A program made the position numbers and the translations under genes. From NCBI GenBank assembly GCA_019236975.1, contig JAFAHZ010000050.1, positions 1 to 49,953 on the forward strand: a DNA stretch of 49,953 bases, read 5' to 3'. The stretch comes from Vulcanimicrobiota bacterium. GTDB lineage: Bacteria > Vulcanimicrobiota > Vulcanimicrobiia > Vulcanimicrobiales > Vulcanimicrobiaceae. How positions within the stretch are numbered: position 1 is the stretch's first letter; every line of letters starts with the position of its first letter. The notes beneath the pieces were generated by a model. It made no database searches, had not been told where the DNA came from, and was given only the letters and a program-made list of their open reading frames with translations. Shown here piece by piece: positions 1 through 7,592 of this stretch.

Positions 1-527
1 GCAGATGCGAGATCGGCACGCTCGATCGCTTCGCGAGACGCGCGCCAGAACGGGCCGCCCGATGCGGTCAGTACGATCTCGGCGATCGATGCGTGGGCTT
101 CACCGACCAGACATTGGAAAATCGCGCTGTGCTCGCTATCGACCGGCAAGAGCGTGGCGCCGTTGCGCGCCGCCGTTTCGACGAAGAGCTCGCCTGCCGC
201 GACGATGAGTTCCTTATTGGCGACCGCGATGGTCGTTCCGCGCTCGACCGCGGCGAACACCGCATCGAATGCGACCGCACCGTCGGTCGCGGCGAGCAGC
301 ACGTCCGGTTCGCTCTCGACGGCGACGCGCATCAAGCCGGCCGGACCGTCGGCGGCCGTTGTCGCGATCGCCGGAGCGAAGCGTTGCACTTGTTCGTGCA
401 GCAGCCCGACGTTGCGGCCGGCGGCGAGCGCAACGACTTCGAAGCGATCGCGATGCCGCGCGATGACGTCGAGCGCTTGCGTCCCGATCGATCCCGTCGA
501 CCCCAGAATCGCCACTCGCTTACGCAT
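1..527 (-). CDS. dxr: 1-deoxy-D-xylulose 5-phosphate reductoisomerase, N-terminal part (cut by window edge)
   Basis: This enzyme converts DXP to methylerythritol 4-phosphate with NADPH, the committed step of the MEP isoprenoid pathway, in the cytoplasm. I translated it directly. It starts MRKRVAILGSTGSIGTQALD, which carries the Rossmann GSTGSIG loop (residues 8-14). It continues through VANKELIVAAGELF and LPVDSEHSAIFQ, the region that holds metal and substrate ligands. About 175 codons of a usual 380-400 are visible, and the 3' end lies outside the window. The ATG sits three bases after the cdsA stop, so the gene is the distal member of the rpsB-to-dxr operon. It uses the same pathway whose C55 product is made by the neighbouring uppS. 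The family call is firm. Confidence 0.96.
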   Translation of the reverse strand, partial: MRKRVAILGSTGSIGTQALDVIARHRDRFEVVALAAGRNVGLLHEQVQRFAPAIATTAADGPAGLMRVAVESEPDVLLAATDGAVAFDAVFAAVERGTTIAVANKELIVAAGELFVETAARNGATLLPVDSEHSAIFQCLVGEAHASIAEIVLTASGGPFWRASREAIERADLAS

Positions 528-530
528 GCG

Positions 531-1331
531 CTATTGCACCGCCAGGATGCCGAGTACGTGCAGCGTTGCAAAGAACGTCACCCCGCCGAACAAGTACGAA
601 TCGAACCGGTCGAGTACGCCGCCGTGCCCGACGATCATATCGCCGGCGTCCTTGACGCCCGCATCGCGCTTCAGCGCCGATTCGGCGAGATCGCCCAGTT
701 GCGCGGCGATACACGTGAGCGCACCGAGAACCGCACCTTGCCACCATTGGAGATGCAGCGGCGGCCACAGCGTCGCGACGGCCGCGAAACCGGCGACGAC
801 GGCGAGTGCACCGAGCGACCCTTCCACGGTTTTCTTCGGCGAGATCGTGCTCAGCCGATGACGGCCGATTTGCGACCCGATCAGCATGCCGAAGATATCG
901 GTAAGCGCGACGATGACGACGAGGTAGTACGTCATCCAGAGCCCGTCGCCCGGGATCTGACGCACGAACACGAAGTACGTTAAAAGCTTGCCGATGTAGA
1001 GAACCGCAAGCAGCGTGTAGGCCGTGCGGGCAAAATAGCCTTTCTGCTCGCCGTACATGCCGATGCAGAACGCCGCAACCACGATGCCCGCCAGCAGAAC
1101 GCCCTCCCATTTGTGGATCAGTCCGAAGGTCGCCATGGCGATATAGCCGCACACACCCAAAAGCGCAACCGGATATTCCAAGGGCTGGCCTTTGATCTCG
1201 CACAGGTTGTTGAGCTCGTTGATGCTGAGCAATCCGATGATCAAGAGCAGCAGATAGAACGCCCATGGTACGTAGACGCAACCCAAGCCGATCGCAGCGA
1301 CGATCGACCCAACGATAATCCGTCTCGTCAC
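531..1331 (-). CDS. cdsA: phosphatidate cytidylyltransferase (CDP-diglyceride synthase)
   Basis: This integral membrane enzyme makes CDP-diacylglycerol from CTP and phosphatidate, the entry point to phospholipids. The 266-residue protein has several hydrophobic stretches. The family signature is complete at about residues 218-244: SALKR, then KDAGD, then the HGGVLDRFD core that binds metal and substrate. Length is normal. Its ATG overlaps the last bases of uppS (ATGA-type junction), which implies translational coupling. It precedes dxr by three bases. Nothing unusual was seen. Confidence 0.96.
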   Translation of the reverse strand: MTRRIIVGSIVAAIGLGCVYVPWAFYLLLLIIGLLSINELNNLCEIKGQPLEYPVALLGVCGYIAMATFGLIHKWEGVLLAGIVVAAFCIGMYGEQKGYFARTAYTLLAVLYIGKLLTYFVFVRQIPGDGLWMTYYLVVIVALTDIFGMLIGSQIGRHRLSTISPKKTVEGSLGALAVVAGFAAVATLWPPLHLQWWQGAVLGALTCIAAQLGDLAESALKRDAGVKDAGDMIVGHGGVLDRFDSYLFGGVTFFATLHVLGILAVQ

Positions 1332-2065
1332 GCTCCGCCATAGCGCCGCTCGCGCTGGCCGAACTCGGCGATCGCCCGCAGGAGATCGTCGCCGGAGAAA
1401 TCAGGCCAAAACACGTCGGTCATGACCAGCTCGGCGTACGCTGCCTGGTAGAGCAAGAAGTTCGAGAGCCGGTGTTCGCCGCCGGGTCGAATCAGCAAAT
1501 CCAACTCCGGTAAATCGGCGGTGTACAGATAGCGGCCGATTAAGGCCTCGTCGATGTCGTCGGGCGCCAACCGCCGCTCGGCGACCTCTCGCGCGATCGC
1601 GCGGACAGCACGCTCGAGCTCGGCGTGCGAGCTATAGTTCACCGCGAGATTGAGCAGAAGGCCCGTATTGCGCTCGGTTCCCGCCTGCAGTTCGGCCAGC
1701 GCCCGGCGCGGCGAGTCGGGTAAGGACTCCCAATCGCCGATCACCCGGACGCGGACGTTGTTGCGCTGGAGCTCGGCCAGCTCGTTGCGCGCGAAGTACA
1801 CGCACAAATCGAACAGCAGCGACACTTCTCGCGCGTCGCGATTCCAGTTCTCCGTCGAAAAGCCGTATGCGGTCAGCACTTCGACACCGAGATCGCTCGC
1901 TTTGCGCGTCACTCGCCGGAGCGATACGATGCCGCGGCGGTGCCCTTCGATTGCCGGGAGCGCGTGGCGTTTGGCCCATCGCCGGTTGCCGTCCATGATG
2001 ATGGCGACGTGCCGGGGAATGCGCTCCGGCGCCGGCTCGATACCGTGACGGCTCGGAACGATCAT
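1328..2065 (-). CDS. uppS: isoprenyl transferase / undecaprenyl diphosphate synthase
   Basis: This cytoplasmic cis-prenyltransferase makes C55 undecaprenyl diphosphate from farnesyl diphosphate and IPP. The product is the lipid carrier for peptidoglycan and surface glycans. The 245-residue protein has the HVAIIMDGNRRWAKR motif near residues 19-33, with the catalytic Asp and diphosphate-binding residues. It also has GHRRG and the C-terminal DLLIRPGGEHRLSNFLL block; the more usual form reads RTGGE, a small variation. Start and stop overlap both neighbours by four bases, so it is tightly coupled in the operon. Its product is also needed by any lipid-linked glycan made by the island in this window. 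Confidence 0.96.
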   Translation of the reverse strand: MIVPSRHGIEPAPERIPRHVAIIMDGNRRWAKRHALPAIEGHRRGIVSLRRVTRKASDLGVEVLTAYGFSTENWNRDAREVSLLFDLCVYFARNELAELQRNNVRVRVIGDWESLPDSPRRALAELQAGTERNTGLLLNLAVNYSSHAELERAVRAIAREVAERRLAPDDIDEALIGRYLYTADLPELDLLIRPGGEHRLSNFLLYQAAYAELVMTDVFWPDFSGDDLLRAIAEFGQRERRYGGA

Positions 2066-2259
2066 GCGAGCCTCTCGTAGGATTCGTAGCCGGTCAGCAG
2101 CTCGGTGAAATCGTCACCGAGATCCCTTACGCGCAGCACCCGTAACGCGCCGCGGCCCAGCCACGGTCCCAACGGAGCCAGCAGCGCAAGCCGCAGCTTG
2201 CGCCCGCGCAGTGCGCGGCGAGCGTCGACCTCACGAGCGAGTACCAGATCCTCCTTCAC
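2062..2259 (-). CDS. small unrecognised protein between frr and uppS
   Basis: This is a 65-residue ORF starting MKEDLVLAREVDARRALRG and ending GYESYERLA. I recognise no family. The protein is rich in Leu and Arg, with a hydrophobic-basic middle (LRLALLAPLGPWLGRGALRV) and an acidic tail. Three things argue it is real. It fills the only space between frr and uppS, its stop overlaps the uppS start by four bases, and its start lies nine bases after the frr stop. It could instead be a spacer that only couples translation. I saw no signal peptide or cysteine. Confidence 0.55.
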   Translation of the reverse strand: MKEDLVLAREVDARRALRGRKLRLALLAPLGPWLGRGALRVLRVRDLGDDFTELLTGYESYERLA

Positions 2260-2268
2260 GTCTAGGAG

Positions 2269-2826
2269 CTACACTTCCATAATTTCTTTTTCTTTGGCCG
2301 CAACCAGCGCGTCGATCTCTTTTACGAAACGGCCCGTGAGGTCGTCTAGCGTTTTGAGCATCCGCTTGTTGTCGTCCTCGGTAATGTCGTGCTTCTTGAG
2401 CTGAATCTTGATGTCGTCGTGCGCGTGATGGCGAACGTTGCGCACCGCGACTTTGCCGTCTTCGGCTTTCTTTTTGACGACTTTGGCGAGATCTTTGCGC
2501 CGCTCTTCGTTGAGCGGCGGGATCGTCAGCCGGATGGCGGTACCGTCGACGTTCGGCGTCAAACCGAGATCGCTTTTCTCGATGGCTTTTCTGATGTCGG
2601 GAACCACGCCCTTATCCCAAGCCGTGATGACGAGCGTGCGCGTATCGGGCGCGGCGACGCCGGCGACCTGCTTGAGCGGAACGGCTTGACCGTAGGCCTC
2701 GACGTGCAGCCGGTCGAGCAGCGCGGGGGTGGCGCGTCCGGTACGAATCGACGCGAACTCCGCACGCGTCGCCTCGACGCACTTGACCATCTTGGACTCG
2801 ATCTCGGAGAAATATTTATCGGCCAT
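2269..2826 (-). CDS. frr: ribosome recycling factor
   Basis: With EF-G, this protein splits post-termination ribosomes into subunits. It is 185 residues, exactly the usual length. Family landmarks are visible: MVKCVEATRAEFASIRTGRA near the start (the conserved SIRTGRA), then AWDKG, the LTIPPLNEERRKDLAK block (residues about 110-125) and the C-terminal helix with EIDALVAAKEKEIMEV. It lies five bases downstream of pyrH in the canonical pyrH-frr order. Confidence 0.97.
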   Translation of the reverse strand: MADKYFSEIESKMVKCVEATRAEFASIRTGRATPALLDRLHVEAYGQAVPLKQVAGVAAPDTRTLVITAWDKGVVPDIRKAIEKSDLGLTPNVDGTAIRLTIPPLNEERRKDLAKVVKKKAEDGKVAVRNVRHHAHDDIKIQLKKHDITEDDNKRMLKTLDDLTGRFVKEIDALVAAKEKEIMEV

Positions 2827-2831
2827 TGGCT

Positions 2832-4179
<1,348 letters not shown>

Positions 4180-4192
4180 GTGCTCTCCCAAG

Positions 4193-4966
4193 CTAGATCT
4201 CGGCCTCGGCCATCGTCGCCGAACCATTTTGTGCGTATTCTTCGGAATCCGGTCCGTAGGCGGTCTCGTCGTACGAGCTTTCGCTCTCCGTGCGCCCTTC
4301 GATGATCGCGTCGGCGATCTTACCGACCATCAGTTTCACGGCGCGAATAGCGTCGTCGTTGCCGGGAATCGGATAGTCGATCTCGTCCGGATCGCAGTTG
4401 GTATCGATCACGGCGATGATCGGAATCTTCAGCTTGCGCGCTTCGAGCACGGCGATGCGCTCTTTCTTCGGGTCGACGATAAAGACCGCGTCCGGCAAGC
4501 GGTGCATGTCTTTGATGCCGCCGAGGAAGCGCTCGAGCTTGTTCATCTCGTCCTGCAGCTTCGCGACCTCTTTTTTGGGAAGACGGTCGAAATCGCCCTG
4601 AAGCTTCATGTTCTCGAGCTCGCGCAGGCGGGCGATGCGCTTTTGGATGGTGGCGAAGTTCGTCAACGTACCGCCCAGCCAGCGCTGGTTTACGAAAAAC
4701 GTGCCCGCGCGCTCGGCCTCCTCGCGCACGACGTCCTGCGCTTGCTTCTTGGTGCCGACGAAGAGGATCACGCGGCCTTCGCGCGCCAGCTGCTTGACGA
4801 CTTCGTACGTCTGGCGCAGCTTCTGTACGGTCAGCGCGAGATCGATGATGTAGATGCCGTTACGCTCTTGAAAGATGAACGGCTTCATCTTCGGATTCCA
4901 CCGGCGCGTTTGGTGGCCGAAGTGCACTCCCGCTTCCAGGAGCTCGCGCATCGTGACGACGGACAT
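4193..4966 (-). CDS. rpsB: 30S ribosomal protein S2
   Basis: S2 is a structural protein of the small subunit. The 257-residue protein begins [20 protein letters not shown], the S2 hallmark. It continues with [28 protein letters not shown] and [14 protein letters not shown], and ends in an acidic Ser/Asp/Glu-rich tail. Readings starting further upstream cover only the untranslated leader. The gene heads the operon and is preceded by a structured leader and a TATAAT promoter (listed separately), so autoregulation by S2 is plausible. Confidence 0.97.
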   Translation of the reverse strand: MSVVTMRELLEAGVHFGHQTRRWNPKMKPFIFQERNGIYIIDLALTVQKLRQTYEVVKQLAREGRVILFVGTKKQAQDVVREEAERAGTFFVNQRWLGGTLTNFATIQKRIARLRELENMKLQGDFDRLPKKEVAKLQDEMNKLERFLGGIKDMHRLPDAVFIVDPKKERIAVLEARKLKIPIIAVIDTNCDPDEIDYPIPGNDDAIRAVKLMVGKIADAIIEGRTESESSYDETAYGPDSEEYAQNGSATMAEAEI

Positions 4967-5177
4967 GGTGAAAGAACCCTCTCTGGCCCCGGCCGCCCGC
5001 CCTCCTGGCTTTGCGACCTCGTCTGGAGCCATAACCGCCCGGCCTCGTGCCGGGCGTAGTGCGTAAAAAAGCCCCAGGGGGACCCGCGCGGCTTTGCCGC
5101 GTGGGGGCGCGCAGGCGCGAAGCGCCGGAGTGCCTTTTAAACCCGGGGGTCCCCGATGCGCACAGCGCATTGGGGCT
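4967..5177 (-). promoter_or_regulatory. structured 5' leader of rpsB, candidate attenuator/autoregulatory RNA
   Basis: This is the only stretch of about 300 bases without a gene. In the rpsB sense it folds into several perfect stems. A hairpin at 5151-5175 has arms CCCCAATGCGC/GCGCATCGGGG with one unpaired or mismatched pair. A second hairpin lies at 5087-5101 (CGCGGC, AAA loop, GCCGCG). A long-range stem GGGGACCC (5147-5154) / GGGTCCCC (5078-5085) brackets the middle. AGCCCC (5172-5177) can pair with GGGGCT (5070-5075), followed directly by six U (5065-5070). The 5' hairpin and the long-range stems share bases, so they exclude one another. S2 leaders are known in other phyla; a functional role for this one is inference. 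Confidence 0.55.
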
Positions 5178-5183
5178 CGGGGC

Positions 5184-5214
5184 ATTATAGCACACCGAGC
5201 GCCCCCGGCCGCAA
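5184..5214 (-). promoter_or_regulatory. predicted sigma-70 type promoter of the rpsB operon
   Basis: On the minus strand there is a perfect TATAAT (5184-5189) preceded by TGC, giving an extended -10 (TGnTATAAT). A weak -35 candidate TTGCGG (5209-5214) is 19 bases further up, slightly long. The predicted start at about 5177 would begin the transcript at the 5' arm of the leader structure. Confidence 0.6.
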
Positions 5215-5246
5215 CACGGAGCAGGGCGCGCACACCCTGCAAAAGT

Positions 5247-5284
5247 AGCAAGGCACCTTTGGCTCAGAGGAGGGCTGCCTTGCT
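5247..5284 (+). promoter_or_regulatory. inverted repeat enclosing the RBS and TTG start of the OmpA-like lipoprotein gene
   Basis: AGCAAGGCA (5247-5255) and TGCCTTGCT (5276-5284) are perfect 9-base inverted arms around a 20-base loop. The loop holds the strong ribosome-binding site AGAGGAGGG (5266-5274), and the right arm contains the TTG start codon (5280-5282). If formed in mRNA, the stem would occlude the start codon while presenting the Shine-Dalgarno in the loop. This could be a thermometer-like or protein-binding control element. A second short hairpin, GCAGGG/CCCTGC, lies at 5221-5240. Confidence 0.45.
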
Positions 5285-7592
5285 CGAACGCGCGCGCTAT
5301 CTATTGTTGGTCGCGGCATTGGCCGTTGGCGGCTGCCAGGGAGGCGGACAGAGCGGCAGCGCCGTCTCCGCTGCCCCTAGCGCGGCCGCAACGGAGCAAG
5401 CATCCGCGGCGCCGACCGAAGCCGCCAGCGTCGAACCTACGCCGCTGCCGAGCGGGGCTACGCCTACGCCTGCTCCGACCCCTACACCCGATCCGAACCT
5501 GCTGTCCTGGAAGAACGGCGCGATCGTACGCTCCTACCCGGCGCAAGCGATGGCCGAAAGCCCGAACGTCAACGACATCGCGCGGGCCGGCCCGAGCATT
5601 TCAGGGACACCCGCCCCTCCGTTCGTCTTCGTTTACGAGCTACCGGGCCCCGCAAACATCTCGTCGTTCTCGGCCGAGCTCCCCGCCGCGCAGCCCAGCG
5701 CCACGCCGGCAACCGTGACGTTCGCGACCTCCAATACCGGCCCAACGGGCGAGTTCAAGGACGCCGGCACGCTGACGGCCACCGCTAACGAGGGCGTCCA
5801 ACAGTTACCGGTCTCGCTGACGGCGCGCTGGATCCGTATTACCGCCAACGCAGTTTTCAACGGCGTCGGCGCGACCGGCTCGATCGCCGCGCCGCCTTCC
5901 GGCGTCTCTCCGGCCGGAGTCTACGTGGAACTCAAGGACGCGCCGTACACCAACGGCGCCTTCGATCCGACTGCAATGGACAGCGATCCGTGGTACCGCA
6001 GAATCGTGACGGTCGGCAGCTCGATGACGGGTACGCGCTGCTTCGACGGTCACTACGGGGACGCGTATCCGGGCTCGTTGACCGGCCGTACGTGGGAGTT
6101 CCGCGATAACGGTAACCCGGGACGAGCGTTCGTCAACGACGACGCGTCGATGATCGTCGGGGAAGACAACGGCGACCCGATCTATCTCATGCGTTCGCCG
6201 AAGCAGCCGAAATTTTGCGAGCCGTTTGAACTCGGTTCGGGCGCGCACGGCGCGCTAGTGCTCGACAGGGACGGACCGGCGAGCCTCTATCCCATCGATG
6301 ACTATCCGGGCAAAAGCTGGGCCTTCGAACGCATCGGCGCGGGAATGTTGGAGCCGTCGTCGCTCGCCGGAAAAGAGCTGGCGATTCTGAACGCCGTGTG
6401 CGACGCGTCCGCGTATCTCGCAAAGGGCCAGACCGACGCGCTCTTACAATGGATCGGTGCCGGCCACAAGCTGTTGATCGTCGATTCGGACATCTGTTCG
6501 CCCAAGACCGATTACTCGTTCTTGCCCTATCCGTTCCTCACGTCGAACCCGGGCGCGCAAGGCGCTTCGGGCGACCGTCTCATCATCGTCGAGAACGACG
6601 CGCTGGGAACGGCCGATAAGAACGACACGCCCCACTTCTTCGACCCCAAAGTCTTTATCAACGACGGCAGCAATCAGCTCGGCGATGCCAACATCGTTAC
6701 GACGCAGGATTCGCATTGGTGCGGTCATCTGTTCGGTACGAACGTCAAGAAAGACAACGGCTTCATGCAGATGTACGCTCCGTACGGACAAGGCATCATC
6801 ATCTACGACGGTTTCGATCACGACGACGGCAGCAACGCCGGCTATCAGCGAGTGCGCGAGCTCGAGCTCGCTCTGCCCGTTCCGGTGTCGATGCCGTGCA
6901 CGCAAAGCGTGTCGCTCGCGTTCCTCATTCAACCGAACCAGGAAGCGACGTTCACGTCGGGGACGCCACTGACGCTGCATGCGGCCATGGAAACGCTCGC
7001 GAACCAAGGTTGGGCCGGACACATTGCCATTACGACCACCGGCGATTTTCCGGCCACCGTCACGCCGAACGCGTTCGATATGAGCGGCGGCACCCAGCCG
7101 CTCGCGGTCACCGTCAACGTTCCCGCCTCGGCAAAACCGGGAGCGTATACGGTCAACGTCGTCGGCACGAGTACCGACGGCAAGACGGCTGGGGCCTCGA
7201 TTACCATCACCGGAACCGCGCCGCTCAAGAAAGCCGTGCTGAAAAAACATCAGCGCATCCGTATTTACGGAATCCATTTCGACGTCGACAGCGCCCACAT
7301 ACAGCCGCGCTCCGAGCCCGTGATCGCGCAGATCGCCGAACTCATGAAAGCCAATCCCAGCTGGCGCTTCGAGATCTCGGGGCACACCGACTCCGACGGC
7401 GGCCCTGCGTACAACCTCGGACTGTCGCAGCGGCGCGCGCAAGCCGTCGTCGACGATCTGGTGACGCGGTACGGCATCGCCCGTTCGCGCATGGTGCCCA
7501 AGGGCTACGGCCTGACGCGCCCGGTCGCGACGAACGCGACCGCTGCGGGTAAAGCGCTCAATCGCCGCGTCGAACTCGAGAGGCTGCAATAG
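5280..7592 (+). CDS. OmpA-domain outer-membrane lipoprotein
   Basis: This 770-residue protein is predicted to be a lipoprotein that anchors the envelope to peptidoglycan. The chosen TTG start (MLERARYLLLVAALAVGGC) is preceded by AGAGGAGGG. It gives a short signal peptide with a lipobox ending at Cys19. A low-complexity Ala/Pro/Ser/Thr linker (about residues 25-75) follows. The large middle region has a discoidin-like or beta-rich look (WIRITANAVF) that I cannot assign. An Ig-like segment follows at about 555-640. The last 110 residues are an OmpA C-terminal domain: YGIHFDVDSAHIQP, SGHTDSDGGPAYNLGLSQRR and ALNRRVEL, including the Asp and Arg expected to bind diaminopimelate. It is coupled to the next gene. 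Confidence 0.85.
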   Translation: MLERARYLLLVAALAVGGCQGGGQSGSAVSAAPSAAATEQASAAPTEAASVEPTPLPSGATPTPAPTPTPDPNLLSWKNGAIVRSYPAQAMAESPNVNDIARAGPSISGTPAPPFVFVYELPGPANISSFSAELPAAQPSATPATVTFATSNTGPTGEFKDAGTLTATANEGVQQLPVSLTARWIRITANAVFNGVGATGSIAAPPSGVSPAGVYVELKDAPYTNGAFDPTAMDSDPWYRRIVTVGSSMTGTRCFDGHYGDAYPGSLTGRTWEFRDNGNPGRAFVNDDASMIVGEDNGDPIYLMRSPKQPKFCEPFELGSGAHGALVLDRDGPASLYPIDDYPGKSWAFERIGAGMLEPSSLAGKELAILNAVCDASAYLAKGQTDALLQWIGAGHKLLIVDSDICSPKTDYSFLPYPFLTSNPGAQGASGDRLIIVENDALGTADKNDTPHFFDPKVFINDGSNQLGDANIVTTQDSHWCGHLFGTNVKKDNGFMQMYAPYGQGIIIYDGFDHDDGSNAGYQRVRELELALPVPVSMPCTQSVSLAFLIQPNQEATFTSGTPLTLHAAMETLANQGWAGHIAITTTGDFPATVTPNAFDMSGGTQPLAVTVNVPASAKPGAYTVNVVGTSTDGKTAGASITITGTAPLKKAVLKKHQRIRIYGIHFDVDSAHIQPRSEPVIAQIAELMKANPSWRFEISGHTDSDGGPAYNLGLSQRRAQAVVDDLVTRYGIARSRMVPKGYGLTRPVATNATAAGKALNRRVELERLQ

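Noticed and set aside
93-983. Long open frame on the plus strand across dxr and cdsA
   Set aside because: It is antisense to two firmly identified genes, has no recognisable motif and is Arg/Asp-rich, as expected for shadows in GC-rich DNA.
4967-5251. Upstream extension of rpsB and of the plus-strand lipoprotein frame through the intergenic region
   Set aside because: The sequence is dominated by inverted repeats, a TATAAT promoter and ribosome-binding sites next to better starts; S2 homology begins at MSVVTMREL.
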